64,000 bases of DNA from Eremophila alpestris peregrina (lineage: Eukaryota > Chordata > Aves > Passeriformes > Alaudidae): positions 12,110,388-12,174,387 of the forward strand of contig WMCF01000007.1 of NCBI GenBank assembly GCA_009792885.1, written 5' to 3'. The notes below the pieces were generated by a model. It searched no databases. It was not told the DNA's origin and saw only the letters and a program-made list of their open reading frames with translations. The translations under genes were made by a program, and so were the position numbers. Shown here one piece after another: positions 48,701-62,068 of this stretch; the stretch's first letter is position 1, and every line of letters starts with the position of its first letter.

Positions 48701-51012
48701 TCATCATATGCAATATATATATTTACATAATATAGTGTGTCTGCAACATGTAGATTGTGTGTGTGTGTATATGAGCATGAACAATCACACTAGTGTTTTA
48801 TGTATGTACATATACCTTATTATGTGTCAGGAAGGTGAGGCATAGTCACTCTTTATTTGAGAAGTTTACTCCATGATTCTGAGTTAATGTTTAAGTTCCA
48901 GGTTTGAACTTTTCTCCTTCACAGATGCATTTTGTCATTAGGATACAAAGTTCCAAGAAAAAAACAGATTTCTGATTTATGAATGTTTTTCTGATGTACA
49001 GATGTGAAAATGACAGTATTGCATAGCCAACATTCAGTATTTAATTTGTTAGAAGCTTGAAGAGAGACAAAAACATATTAAACAGTCTTTTGTGACTGTT
49101 TATTTTGGGGAGTAAGCAATGCCCTTATGCCTGGAGGTGATCCTTCAAAATGATGGCAGGAGATGAAGGAATTGGTGGTGCTGTGGCCACAGTTGCCTGT
49201 TTTACTAGCTTTGTGTATAAATTAGGAAACATCAAGCTCCAGGCTGCCAGGCTGGTACCTTTCACAGGCAATAAATTCAAACAAAGGAATAAAACCTAGA
49301 AGGAAAAAAATCTGGGATTTTTTTCATGTGTTAGAACAAAAAAAAGAACACAAGCTGACAGTTGCTGCTGAGTTTTATGTTGAAATGAACATGTATTCGT
49401 CTAAACGCAGAGATGTTTTTTCTCATAGTGGTCAAGGGGAAGAACATTTGCCCTGAAAACCACCATAGTTTAAGCAAAATTTTCCTCATTTTTTGCAGAC
49501 CTGTTTACAGCTGAAGATTTGTAATAAAAAGTGAAGCATATCAGGTAACCTGCGTCATTATATTACTTGGGACGCTTATTCACAGCCCCATATAGACTTT
49601 TTGAAAAGATGTTTCCTGAGCCTAAACTGATTTTTAATGACTAAAATGTACTTTCCATAATTTCTTCTTAGTTTGTTGCCAGTTAAACTTTCCCAAGTCA
49701 CCCAACCAATTCCACTTGTGTTCAGAGCCCAATGACAGTAAGACTGAGAGTCAGCCTTGTAACTTCAAGTTAGCAGCAAACACGTTTTGTCAATTGCACC
49801 TTGGAATTATTTTTCTGCAAAAATCACCCAAAAGAATCATCTGCGGTTCACAACTGAACTGACGTAGGTGAAGCAGAGAGCGTCAACAAGAAGTAACAAA
49901 CCTAAACCTACATCTGTCTTCTGCTAGCACTTTGTGATCACTTATCACTTCTGACACCTCATGCTTCCTCATATGTATTCCAGGCAGGGAAAGTTCATTT
50001 TGGCTACGTGTATGGGATGAGTGCCATGGGGTGCCTTGCCATGCATGCCCTGCTGAACCTGATGAGCGTCTCGGGAGTCTCGCACGGCTGCGTCGCAAGT
50101 GTCCTGGGCTACTGCCTGCTGCCCATGGTCATCCTGTCCTCTTCTGCAGTCGTCTTCTCACTGCAGTAAGTACCAGGCTGTGGCAGCAGGAGTCCTGTGA
50201 AGGACAGTAAGTCAGATGGCTGGTGTGACATGCCAATGTAACACCATTTTGTTTGTGTGTATGGGTGGAAACAGAAAAAACTGGACTGTATTTGAGAGGG
50301 CTGGTGTGCATTCATTTTGAGGAGAGTCTTTAATTCCACTGCTTTCCACTTGGACTGAGAGTGCTCAATTGCAATTTTTATTTTGCAGAGCCAAAAGTGG
50401 CCAAACTCAGGTATCAATTTTAAAGCAACTGCTGAACTTTGGGTTTATATAGCTGGTTCTCTTGTTTCCTTTTTGTTCACAGCATCAGGCCTCTCATCTT
50501 TATGTTTCCTACTGGCTTCTGTGGGACAGAATGAAATAGTCAAGTAGCTCTTAATGATGTGGAGAATTAGGACAAGTGTTTAAGATATAATAGACTTGTA
50601 TATTCTGAGGTATACTTGTGGTGCAATTGCACCACTGAAAATAACTGAATACTTTGAAAAAACAAGTATGTAGTGGTGTATTTATCTGTGCATGTCAGGG
50701 GTTGTTCAGTCATATTCTCTGAATAGGAAACTTTTTGGCAAGCCTCTCATTCCTCCTCGTTCAGTAAGCCCTTTGAGACACAGTGTTTATCTCCCTGTTC
50801 ACACACGGCAAAGTACAAGCAAGTTCCAGATCTTGCCTGAAGGCCTTGAGCAGTGCTTTTACCTGTTGTTGACATGTTGTTAATGATTGTTTCCCTCCTC
50901 AGTCTTTTTTGTTCTCTAATATTTGAAACTCTCCCATCTGTAACTTATGGAACCTAGCAGCTGATGAATGAGAAAATGCCCCTGTTTATTTTCTTTGGAA
51001 AAGCATCATTCT

Positions 51013-51058
<46 letters not shown>

Positions 51059-54000
51059 CAATTTTTTTAAAGAAAGTTATGTGGTGGAATGAAGTTTTTT
51101 GCAAAATTCTTGTTGCATGTTCCTGTGGAGCCATGATGGCTTAACCAAACCATATTCTATGTATTAAAGTGTTTCTGAGCTGTCCTTGATAAGATGGATG
51201 ATTGTGACACTGAAGAAGCTGTTTATTCTTTGTTCTCCTACACTTCCCATATTTTCTTGATTAACCTGTTTAATAATCCAGCCTAATAAAATGCACAGAT
51301 ACATAATTGTAAGACAGATGGGGTGAATTCCAAACCAGCTGTTACAACTGTGCAGGGTACAGTTTTCTGTACATGGAATCCCCAAGCACACACCACACAT
51401 TTGTCAAATGCTGTGAATTTACAGAAAACACATCTTTTGAAAATCTGTAAGTATTAAAATGTGATAGCCTGTACAAAATTGAACTGTTATTTCTAAAATG
51501 AATTGACAACATTAAGTACCTATTGACAGGGTTCTGCAGTCCTTTCTCATTTGGCATATGAAACTGCTTGAACACAGCAAGTACCAGGGTTATTATTGCA
51601 AACATGCTATTAAAATTAAGTGGCAACCTTTAAATCCAACATACATTTCATTATTTTAATTTTAAAAATTATTTTAAATGGTAAAAGAAAGAGCAATAAT
51701 TTTCAGTTACCATTATTAGCTATTTCCCTGTAACTAAATAAAGCAAAATATGGAACATTTGGAGTACTGAATGAGAATACCAATGAGAAAACCAGTTCTC
51801 TTACTTAAATTTACATGGAACTAGATTTGTTTGCACCCATCTATGCTATTATCATGGGTGAGCCCGAGTTTATAAGACCATCTTTCTGGTCTTATAACAT
51901 CAACAGACTTTTTTCCTGCAGAAAGCAACAACAATTCTTCAAATCCGCAAACAGGGTGGTACAACTACTTCCTTAACTAAACAGTGAAGGAAATGAATGG
52001 AAGCATGAAGAAAGAAATTCTTAGACCCAGGTGATGCAAAGGACCCGTTTGCTGACAGCACGTGCCAGATGTGAAAGAGAAGTGGAAAGGGTCCACTCAC
52101 AGGTGTCCCTCCCTGTCAATCTTATACCAGTACAGCCCAAATCCTCTTGGTCACTGTAAGCATGACGTGCTTTTTGCCATTCTCCCAGGCTAGAGGATTT
52201 GACCCTCTATACATGCCAGACACAAAGCTTTCTGCCAAACCATTCTTTAGCAGTAACACATTGTTAGATCGAGGACTGAATTTGTAAGTGCACAGTGGTA
52301 CCTCTTGATTCCAATAAGATTTTTATGCCAGCTTTCCATCCTGCTCTCTGCCAGTCCTGGAACAAACCATGAGAGGCCACTGGGCTTCAGTGCGAGGCAG
52401 AGCAGCCACAGGTCTCTCAAAACTCAATTGTGCCACGTTGTGATAGCCCCCTAAAGAATCATTATGTTAGGTGAAAATTGTCACTGCACAGTATGTTCCT
52501 ATTGAATCCCATCCCTCTGCCAGCATAGGTACCTGCTCAAAGAGCCACCCATGCCAGCTCTGAATTTCTGGCTCACTGTTTAGGTGAGCAACTTAGCATC
52601 TCTTCTTGGAGGAGAGGCCAAGAACTTGCTTTGTAAAGCCCAGTGGGATTTCCCTAAATGCCACTATATAGGTTTAAAAAACACTAAAACTGAGGATATT
52701 AAATCACATGGTCTTTAATGTTTTATTTTTAACTTGTTGAAGTTGCAATGAGATGCTGAGTCACCATAAAATCAATTCTTTCCTTCCTCCCTCAAAGGCC
52801 CAAGAGCTGACAACACCAAGTAAGTACCTTATCAGCCTGGTGACTGGATTGCTAAGAAATTAACTATTTTGTGATGTCAATGCATTAAGTAAACTAAGTC
52901 AATTACATAAGGACACCTTTATTCATCATGGTTTAGTTGCAGTAATTATATTAGTGGAGATATTTCTGATAAAAGGACCTACCTGCATATGTATACACAG
53001 TCTGTCCCTTCTGCTTCTGTTATGCTGATGCTTTGGAAGAGTGGGACACCAGGAAGGCCTTTAGAAAGTGGCAAAGGTTTATTCTTTCTCTAAGTCCTTG
53101 AGACTGACACAGCAAAAGTGTGTAAAGCAGCTATCTCATTATGTACTTCAGCAGTGTATTATGCACATGATCTCATGCATTTTACAGAAGCAGGCTGAAA
53201 ATAGAGTGCAAATAAAGCATATGTGAAACATTATTTATTGGCAAGTCTTTGTTCCCACAGGGTTTAATCGGGAGCCCTCTGTAATCTGCAGGAGTATTTC
53301 AGCGAGCTTTTGACTATAGTCCCATAATCATCAGTTCTCCAGGGCTCCCTGCTCCTGAAAGGGGACACAGTGTAGCTTTAAAAGGGCTCAGCTGTCACCA
53401 AGAGGTAGGGTGGAAAGTCACAGTCCTTTCAGTGTGCAGAGAAGGACGCCAAGATAAGCAAAATATTTTTCCTTAGTGGTTCTTTTCCTGCTCCTTACTT
53501 TGAGCTCAGTGTGATCCCTTTTTTGAAAGAGCAGTCAAACTTTTTCCTGGGAGACCTTTCTGCCCATCCAGCTGGTGTGATTCTTTCAGAGCCTCTCCTG
53601 AGTGTCTAAAGCACACTTAAAATCTGTTCTCTGTGTTACAAAAATACAACCCCTCCAGATCATCAGGCTTCCTGATGGAAGAGAAGGTCTGTAGTATCAT
53701 TTTAGAACCTAAAACTTTCTGTAAGATGATTTTGGCTGAAATAGGACTTTGGCTAAATTTATTATTAAACTTTAGCAGCTGCATCTGCAGGAGGCCCAGA
53801 AGATTTGTTTGTAAACATACAGTCCTTTTAGCAGTACTTCTGATGAAGCTTTTATCCGTGCTGAACATACTACTTTTCTGTTTATGTAATTTGCTCTCAT
53901 GCTTGGCTTTCATTATGTCAGTTAGTTCTTGGTTCTTCCATTGGGTGTTACCCATCAACAACATGCTGCCAGACATGAGTTTGGTAAGATTTGATGCTAC

Positions 54001-54219
54001 ATTTAATAATAGGTGGACTCTGTCATGTTTCTTTTCTGTTTTTTGTTTTCTCCTAGGGGGATCCCAGGAACTGTGTTAGCTCTGTTTATTATTGGATGGT
54101 GCAGTTTATCAGCCTCCAAAATTTTTACGTCTGCATTGGCTATGGAAGGACAGCAGCTCCTGATTGCATACCCATGTGCTTTACTGTATGGACTTTTTGC
54201 ACTTCTAACAGTTTTCTGA
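42679..54219 (+). CDS. YIPF7: YIPF7, Yip1 domain family member 7, 5 coding exons
   Basis: Small multi-pass membrane protein of the Yip1/YIPF family. These bind Rab GTPases and YIF1-type partners in ER-Golgi membranes and act in early secretory traffic; YIPF7 is the close paralogue of YIPF5. CDS = join(42679-42794, 43414-43577, 45392-45537, 49984-50165, 54057-54219), 771 nt, 256 residues plus TGA, no frame break, all introns GT-AG. The cytosolic N-terminal part has DFYQSNYT (10-17) and the family signature DEEPPLLEELGI (86-97), then HIWQKTLTVLNPMKP. Five hydrophobic segments lie at about 129-143, 148-169, 178-202, 207-230 and 236-255, with SASKIF and AMEGQQLLIAYPCALLYG near the end. YIPF7 rather than YIPF5 is favoured by residue choices (LNPMKP, ALLTVF end) and by the position next to GUF1. 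Confidence 0.95.
43414..43577 (+). CDS. YIPF7: YIPF7 coding exon 2 (residues 39-94)
   Basis: Acceptor TCCTAG. Encodes the Gln/Pro/Tyr-rich cytosolic segment and most of the DEEPPLLEELGI signature. Donor GTAAAA. It is more GC-rich than its introns. Confidence 0.95.
43797..43811 (+). promoter_or_regulatory. CTCF-like motif in YIPF7 intron 2
   Basis: CCGCTAGATGGCAGC matches 14 of 15 positions of the core consensus CCASYAGRKGGCRSY. Confidence 0.45.
44764..44876. repeat. A/C-rich (CAAAA-type) low-complexity stretch
   Basis: ACAAAACAAAACCCC-like words over about 110 bases. On the minus strand it gives a long Phe/Leu/Val/Gly frame that is an artefact. Confidence 0.8.
45392..45537 (+). CDS. YIPF7: YIPF7 coding exon 3 (residues 94-142)
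   Basis: Acceptor TTGCAG. Encodes ELGINFEHIWQKTLTVLNP and the first hydrophobic segment, ending ATLLM in phase 0 at donor GTAGGA. Confidence 0.96.
45538..49983 (+). other. YIPF7: YIPF7 intron 3
   Basis: About 4.4 kb, AT-rich, no gene or clear mobile element. A purine-rich stretch lies at 46541-46602. Confidence 0.75.
46541..46602. repeat. Polypurine stretch in YIPF7 intron 3
   Basis: About 60 bases that are almost all A and G (GGTGGAAGGGGCAGAAGGAA, AAAGGAAAAGAAGGTGGGAA). Confidence 0.7.
49984..50165 (+). CDS. YIPF7: YIPF7 coding exon 4 (residues 143-203)
   Basis: Acceptor TTCCAG. Encodes AGKVHFGYVYGMSAMGC through CVASVLGYCLLPMVILSS, the second and third membrane segments. Donor GTAAGT. Confidence 0.96.
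50166..54056 (+). other. YIPF7: YIPF7 intron 4
   Basis: About 3.9 kb. Holds the (AT)n microsatellite at 51016-51054; otherwise nothing recognised. Confidence 0.75.
51016..51054. repeat. (AT)n microsatellite
   Basis: Thirty-nine bases of uninterrupted alternating A and T. Confidence 0.97.
54057..54219 (+). CDS. YIPF7: YIPF7 coding exon 5 (residues 203-256, stop)
   Basis: Acceptor TCCTAG. Encodes the last two membrane segments, ending LFALLTVF and TGA at 54217-54219. Confidence 0.96.
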
Positions 54220-54375
54220 GATGTATTTTCTGATAGTCTTCTTACAGTCTGTTTATGGTTGTTGGAGGGCCAAGGGTTTATTTACTTATTTTCAGATTGC
54301 CTTGAGTTGTGTTAAGTTCCATTAACAACATTAGATTCTGTGACTTACTGGTTTTTTTCCAATGGCTGATAATGA

Positions 54376-54381
54376 AATAAA
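54376..54381 (+). terminator. YIPF7: Candidate YIPF7 polyadenylation signal (AATAAA)
   Basis: First AATAAA after the YIPF7 stop, about 157 nt downstream. More AATAAA words follow at about 54480-54515, so longer 3' ends are possible. Confidence 0.5.
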
Positions 54382-57300
54382 AAATCAAGCTAACAGGTAG
54401 ATGGCCTTAAAATAATGGTGTTTTGACAGTCTTACAGCTTGAAGAAAAGAAATTGTATTGAGAAAGTAGTAAAAGTGAAAAATAAAAGAAATAAATTATA
54501 ATTAAAATAAAAAATCAATTTCTGAGTATTTATAATATAATACATGTGCTAGAGAGAAACTAGAATGCAATTATGTAAATGCTTAATGGACATAGTAAAT
54601 CAAGTGAAAATGCATATTTATTTGTTTAAAAAACCCAGCTTGCCATCTTATATAATTACTAATTAATAGCCAGAATTTATATGTTTGGGTTTGGGGGCTT
54701 TTTTGTGTCAGAAGAATAAGTGACCCTGTTTTGTGACATTGAAGAATTGGCCAGGAGCAGGCTGATACAACAGAGGGAACCTAGGAATGTTTTTTCTTTT
54801 TTTTTGTTCCTTAAAGAGGTGCTGGTGTCTAAAACACCATTGTACTGTTTTTAAGGCACAGAAAGGTTACATTTCAAAATTTTCACTAATCCACTGCCTG
54901 CTGTAACTGCAAAAAAGCATCACACAAAGTAAAGGCAACCCCTAAAAATGTCTCCTGAACAGGCAAAATACAAATCTCCATAATTTTATCTGCCCCCCTA
55001 AAATCTATTTGCTGTTTTTGGTTTTAGGGGATCCAAACATTTATAAAATGGTAATAAAGCACAGAATGCACAAGATGATATTTTAAAATATAGTATTAGA
55101 AATAACAAGCTATCAAGAGGAACTGGAGATGGGTGCAGTCACAACATGAAAAAAACTTAAGTATGAAGTAGAAGAGAAAAGGAAGTTTGGTGTAGAAAGA
55201 GCTAGGAAAAGTAAATGGATGAAATAAATCAAAATGTGAGGGAAATGTAACAGATTATTTCTTCAGTGTCTTAAGTTGTCTTTCTTCTTGATATGTATTC
55301 TTATGATCTTGATTATCCTCAACTGATTGTTTTGAACTCTTTGATAAATTGTTTACAAAATATTTTCTTCCCAGACAGAGGGCCAGTGATTTTGGGACAG
55401 AGGGTCCTGATGCTGCAAGCACTTTGGCAGAAGCTTAGTATGGCAAAGCTGCTCAAGAATACCAAAAGTAATTATATTCCTAATCTTTTTCAGGTCAGAA
55501 TTAAATTAGATGATCAGTTTGTCCTCAGGCTAGTGACTCTCCTTCTGAGGAGAGCCTTTGGTAAAAATATTTCCCATTGCTGTCATATTTGGGGTTTTTT
55601 TTAAGAACCCTTATGCAAGCCATTCTGGAATTCATTTTACTGGATTCCAGCAGAATTTGTTTGGACTAGAGGTCATGAGAAGTAAACAAAAGATAATGTA
55701 TACTTAGCTAATTCCTTAAAAAATCACTACTCATTTATGGAAAAAAATACTGCATTTGTCCATTTCTTTACTGCAAGGCTATTAATATGGTAACAGAGAG
55801 GCCAAATTGAAGGCATGACCCTGGAGCAAATTGTGGCTATAACTAGGCAGGATCTAGTTGCACGTAGATGGGAATTGTGTGAATTTGGAAGATCAGCAAT
55901 TGTAAACATGACAAATTTGGCCCTGCTGTGTCAGGAAGTAAATTTGACACAGATAAGGCACAGATAAACATGTCAAGTGACTGCAGGATATGGATATAAA
56001 AATCATGTGCTTTGATTTACCATGAATTAATGGCATTCTCATGTCTGAATGGGGACAGATTCATATGGTTGCACAAGTTGTAGAGTTCAGAAAAGATGGT
56101 TTAGAAACATTTAGATCCATTTTTACCCTATACTTCCTATTATCATTCATGCTGCCTAAAGTATAAAATTACTCTTCAGCACTTTATGTTCATTCTCATA
56201 GTGATCTGCATGATATGAATGGCAGGGGAAGCAGTGAATCAAGCTATCAATTTGTCTTTTGATGTCATAGACAAGTCAAATTGCTTATGGGGAAAGTGAG
56301 AACCTTGAAATTTTGCCACATTTACAAAGCAAATGGTAGTCTAATTACAGTTTTATGTTTATTTTCTTAGAATTTGTAACTTCTTCCTTTTCCTCACTGA
56401 GACATCTTTTGAATTTTGAATGCTAAGTTCTTAATTCAAGTAACTGCCCTTGCTTTACTGTTTTTCTGTGCCAATTTCCTTTTACCTGTTCCCAAGGGAT
56501 TTCCAGTAAGTGGTACATACTGGTGCTGTGTTCCCAGTGTGGTATCCTTCAGGAGTCTTTCTGCTGACTGAGAGGATTTAACTGTCTTAGGTGTCCTTCC
56601 ATTTCTTTGAAACAAGATTCCTCATTATTACCCAGCTCTCCTTTATGAAGGTCAGTATAGCCATGGTGATGCTTTTGACCATTTATTCTTATGTGTACTT
56701 TCTAAATCTAAAAATACTATGGTCACTATAATGAACTGTTAGTTCATCAAAAAAATAAATGTTATTTTGATCTAAATCAGTTTAAAAACATGTATATTTG
56801 AGAATAAGCTCTTGGTCTGACTCTCTGGACCGGCTTTCTTAATACCATCTAGCTTTCTTGTATTTTCTCTTGCTTGGGCCCTCATATTTTTCATAACTTC
56901 CTCATATTTTTCCATGATAGCTTAAATACAAGGTTGGCAAACTGTTGCTTTCAACTTGCAAAAGAGAGGATTATAAAATAGTGATGGGTCACATACTGAT
57001 TTTTAATTCAGGCTTCCCATCCCAAAGAATTAAAAGAAATTAATGAGATTTACAAATAATCTTCAGAACATAAAGGGAAAAATAATTATGGTTTTGGAGA
57101 GTGAAGTTTTCTAATCTGTCTTTGGTTTCTTGTTCTTCATAGCATGCACATGAAGTGTTCTGAATGTGCATTCTAACACAAAAATGGGCATTTATGTAAG
57201 TCCTTTATTTTAGTTCAAAGGGTGATATAAGTGTTGGACACAGGCAGTGTGGCAGAGGTGTAGGAGAAAAAGTGTTTGCCTGCTTTCCACCACACTTCTT

Positions 57301-58148
57301 GTGTACCAGGTATACTCAAGGTCACCCTCAGAAAAAAAGCATGAGCATTCTGCTGTAATATAATCATTTTGTTACTCTATTCAACTAAATGCAGGGGGGT
57401 AAGGAAGTGAACATATTCCAAGTGAGCGGAAACTGTAGCATGAGGCTGACTGTGCAAGGGCAGTAAAATGGTTTTATATCTGACTAGCAGCTGCTGACAA
57501 AATGTCAGGTTGCATCCAGAGACCTCCTCTCCCTGGCCACTTCTGTAGTACCAAAGTTCCACTCTTTAGCAAAAATCATCTTGTCATATGTCACCTCTAA
57601 TAGGTTATAATATGACCTTCAATGGTTTAACTGTTGGTAACCTGAATTGAGGGCAGAATGTTGCTGACACATTGAATTGGGCAGATGCTGTGCTTCTTGG
57701 TGAAAAAGCTCCATTAGCAAAGGATAGTATTTTTTCAGGTTTTTTAGCTCACAAGCCACAGAGGGCTTGTATACAAAACAGTGACCTCATTTCATGACTG
57801 TGTTGTTTATGTCATTTGAGAATGAGAAAAGACAGCTCTGTGTCTTGACTTAGACCTCTCTTGCCACGACTTTATTTCAGCACCTTGCTAAAGAGCCATC
57901 TTCACATATTGGCGTTTTCTGTTCACTGAATCATCTTCAGTGAATTTTGCAGTAAGGCTAAATGACTCATCTTTATTCCTATCAATAACCGGTATAAATA
58001 AAGCAGGAATATAAGAAATTGTGCTGCTTTTAAATTTCCTTTTTCTCCCTTATTGTCAAGAGCATATTTAGTGGTCAGACCATTGTGGGCTTCTTCATGC
58101 CTGGCAGAAAAGAATGTACATGATGTACATAGGAATATATGATACCCA

Positions 58149-58178
58149 TATGCATATCTAAAAATAGAGATATGCATA
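58149..58178. repeat. 11-bp perfect inverted repeat
   Basis: TATGCATATCT and AGATATGCATA, 8 bases apart. Confidence 0.85.
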
Positions 58179-60969
58179 CATGTGATAGGGTGCATGACAC
58201 AGGAGCTGCAACAAGTTCTGAACAGTAGATTGCCACTTTTCAGGGCATAATATCAACCATCTGTTGAACCCAGCCTGGTAGATGATATATATCCTTCCAA
58301 AGAAACAGCTACTGCAGTATTTGATAAGCCCTGTGGGGAATCACTGCACATAATGACAAAGCTCATGATGACACAATGCATTTACTGGTTAATCTATTTC
58401 CTGAAAGATAGCAAAAGGATTCTGGATAAGCAAGTAATGGGTAACTGCAGCATGATGTCTACAAAAAGCATCTGCATAATTAATGTCAACCTGCCTAGAT
58501 AATTGCAACAAGAAATTGATCTCTACCTGTGTTGTTATCACTCATGGATATGTTCCTTTCCAAAATCTACTCTCTGTCAAAATGTCACTGATCCATGTTC
58601 AGTCAGCTTCTTGCCTGTTTGTCCTAAGCAAACTGCAATAGTGCTATGAGCAGTACCTATTCTGTAGCTGTAGGCCACGACTTGTCTTCTTAAACAATCT
58701 CATGTCCCCAACCTTCCTGATGGCGCATTTTTAGGAGAGGTCAAAGCAAACACAAGGGCTGTGTTTTAGTTTTTTGCCAAGTGCTTCTGAAAGAATAACA
58801 TCTGTGACAATGGCAATACGTTTGCTGTGATTACCAAGCACATTTATTAGACTTATGGTCGCATCATTAGCTTAAACTGCTTGGTGACCTTGGTGCTGCA
58901 TCACTGAACTAGATTTACGATGCAATCCACAGTGATCTGCTTACAGTTGCATAATAAAGACCTTGGCCAACACGTACCCTCTGCTCTGGTAGCATTTTAG
59001 TTACAATTGCAAAAAAAAAAAGAGTCTTTACCCTTTTTTTGCCATGGCATTAAGTGAAGTGGTAATGAGTGAGGAGAGATCACAAAACACCAAACACTCA
59101 TAGGTGCAAACATAGCAGACCACGTGGGAAGCCATCACTTTGTAGAGAAAAAGGGGTGGATTTTTAAAAGCACAAAGTTTGGTCCATCCCATCCAAAGTC
59201 ACTGAGGTCTGAGCTCAGTGTCTGCTATGGTGGTTTTTCTGACAACCTCTTGACAAGCACTCCTGAACAAAGTGCAAAAAACCACCAGTCTACCACAGAC
59301 AGTGTCCCAGAAGGCTGGTGACCCACATAAAATTCTGGGTTGACACAGCTGTAGCAATCAAGCATAAGAATCTCTCTCAATTTGGGGTTGCATAATGTAA
59401 TCCCTGGCTACAACTTTATTCCTTTGATTATTTTCTAGTTTATTCAACCCTCATCTCTGAACACTGAGTGGCCATAGTTTGTCTAGCTCAAGCATTGGCA
59501 GCTTCTTAGCTCTAAATGTATAATATGGAGTTCTACTGGGCTCTGGCTTTGTTCTTCAGCTAAGTAAATTGCTAGTTGTTCTCAGTTCTGACCCTTAGCA
59601 CCTCTTCTCACTCTGTTTCTTAGCCAAAATTATTCTTTCTGATATTTTATTTCCTGGTTTCTGGTTCTAAGTTCATGTTTTTAGTCATAATCTTACCATT
59701 TAACAGTCTGCACCCTTGTGTTTCTTTGATACTCCATCTACCTTCTAGAAAATTTGCACAGGGGAAGAAAGAGTGCTAGTGAATAGTGTGAAAATATTTT
59801 GTAAGTAAAATCATACCAGCACTTGGCCATCATTAGTCCTTTTTTTCTACACCTGACTTTGGAATTAACTGTGCAGTTGGGATGTGTCATCTAATCAGTA
59901 GTGTTGAGAGAGAAACCTCTACTATGCTTTTTGAGTAAACACAGTAATTTTAATGCAAATACCTTGCTGACACCTGAAATATGATCAGGGCCTTAGAGGT
60001 GATATACAACTGCATATCTTGATGACGAGAGTCCAGAAACAAATACCCTAACTTTTAAAAGTCATCAAGTGAGCACTGGGTTTTATCTCTTCATGTAGAA
60101 CAATGAGATAGACATCCATTACTGTTCCATCACTCTTCTGAACTGCAAACTGACTGGAGGAAGAGCACTGTTGATGCTCTGCAGAATGTGAAACAGTTTA
60201 GGCAGTTATTCCTTGTGAAAAGTAGTAATGACACTTGGCTCTTCAGAAGAAGTAGGCATGATAATGTGATCCGCTTTAAAGTGCACTTGTGCATTTTGCT
60301 TGGTGAGTCAATTTGCTGGAGGAAGATGATACTAAGTGACACTAATAACCACAAAAAGGATGAGTGCAGCATAAATTTGCTTATATTTCAGACATTGTGC
60401 ACATGGTGCATAGAGATCTGCAGAGTGTTGCAGAGTAGCAGCACTGTGATGTAGCTCACCTGCATAATGAGTACTGCTGAATAACTGTTGGCACTGCGTA
60501 GGAAACTCTTTGACTGAGATATGAGCATACCTAATGCTTCCTGCCTTATAAAAAGGACCACTTCTCAAAAGAGAAGATCACCCTGGAGACGTGAATTTCT
60601 GAGGGCAGACATTGAGGTGATATGTTTAATGGAGCACTTTGCAGTTTGCTTCACCACCATCCCTGCCTATATACTTAAATACTCTCTTTCCAGCATACCA
60701 GTCTGATTTATTGCTTGCATCCTGCTGCAAAGGAGGAAGCTCAGATCAGTTGCTAAGGTCAGTTGCCAAGAATACCCTAAAGTGCAGAAAGAAGCTCCAC
60801 AGAAATGTCCGCCAGACCCACAACCTTTGTTTGGTGAATAATATAGAGATATTTTTGCTAATATAAATCATGCCTCTCTCTGTGCTGTTCATGGCTGTTC
60901 AGTTCCTAAGCTATGCCTAGGGCTTATTGAAGAGATATGTTTCATACATGACCACAGCTTTTACAAGTC

Positions 60970-60992
60970 TTCATCTGGTTCCACCAGATGAA
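60970..60992. repeat. 10-bp perfect inverted repeat with 3-base loop
   Basis: TTCATCTGGT, TCC, ACCAGATGAA. Each arm carries a CATCTG/CAGATG E-box. Confidence 0.9.
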
Positions 60993-61090
60993 ACATTATG
61001 TGTGTTACATTTTTAAGCAGAAGGAAAGACATTTTCCTATTTCAGACTAATTAAAACTGAACTTTCTAGGTGACATAGCCGCTGAATAAT

Positions 61091-61155
61091 CACAGACTCA
61101 TGAAAAAAATTAGTGCAGGAAAGAGCACCAAGAAGACATTTTAGTCCATTCTCTG
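61091..61155 (-). mobile_element. Possible very degraded CR1-like tail
   Basis: AATCACAGACTCATGA, then a spaced block ending TTTTAGTCCATTCT, weakly recalls the reversed CR1 tail (AATCACAGAATCATAG ... TAGTCCAACC). Confidence 0.3.
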
Positions 61156-62006
61156 TCTCAAAGAAGGGTTGACATGGTTTCTGACACCATGACAGTCACA
61201 TGGTGACTTTCCTTTAAAACTTCAAGCTTTCTCTCAGTAGATCTTTCAAATCACTGTACTGAAGACCTGCACCATCTTTTAGTGGTAGGTGGTATATACA
61301 GGACAGTATGGCTGTTTTTTCTGTGTGTGTGTATCTGCATGTATGTGTATCCACTGGCAGGGATGTTGAAGGTGGGCATCCTGACAATAGACAATTGCTT
61401 ATCTGGTTTTGTGTCATTAAGTTACCACAGAGACCATGAAGGAACTCAAACTGCTAGAAGATTCCCATGGAGTCTAGTTCCAGTTTTACATCCTCACTGC
61501 TGATTGCTGGAATCTCACAGTCCATACCAGGGATGGAGTCACTCTATACACGCCTGTTTTGTCATGTTTTTTGCTCAAAAATATACTTTTGACTTCTATC
61601 AGGAAAGGAATACAGAGCTAGATGGGGCTTTGATCTGGCTGATCATAGTTCTTATCCTCAGAATTATTGTCCTCATCCTCATGACCATTATGCAGTGCCT
61701 AATGACTAATCAAGAATGATACCTAGGCAAGGTACAAGCAGAGAATAGTACCTCTTTCCCAGAGCAGCTTATGCTGGTGAAATATGACTACTGTAGCAGC
61801 ACACAATCACATTTAAAATATCATTGCATTACAACACAGCAAAGCTTTCCCTCTGTATAGCCTGACTACTGCACCTCAGAAGGCACTTGCTCTGTAATCA
61901 CTGCAGTATGGTGCTAATGAGCTTGTTGGGCTTTGTGTGCTTTACTGCACAGTTTGCATTCTTTGTGTACTTGGGCACTTGAATGTATTCTAGCTGTGCC
62001 AGTGGT

Positions 62007-62068
62007 ATTTGCATTCTGATTGCTTAACAAAACAATGCTGCACATTTAAGGAAAATCACAATGCAAAT
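62007..62068. promoter_or_regulatory. Inverted pair of POU octamers around a SOX-like site
   Basis: ATTTGCAT (62007-62014) and ATGCAAAT (62061-62068) are exact octamers in opposite orientation. AACAAAACAATG between them ends with a SOX-type AACAATG (62031-62037). Motif matching only. Confidence 0.35.

Noticed and set aside
53633..54079. Plus-strand 148-codon frame next to YIPF7 exon 5
   Set aside because: It lies in intron 4 and reads the start of exon 5 in the wrong frame. It has no homology and would not splice to exon 4 in frame.
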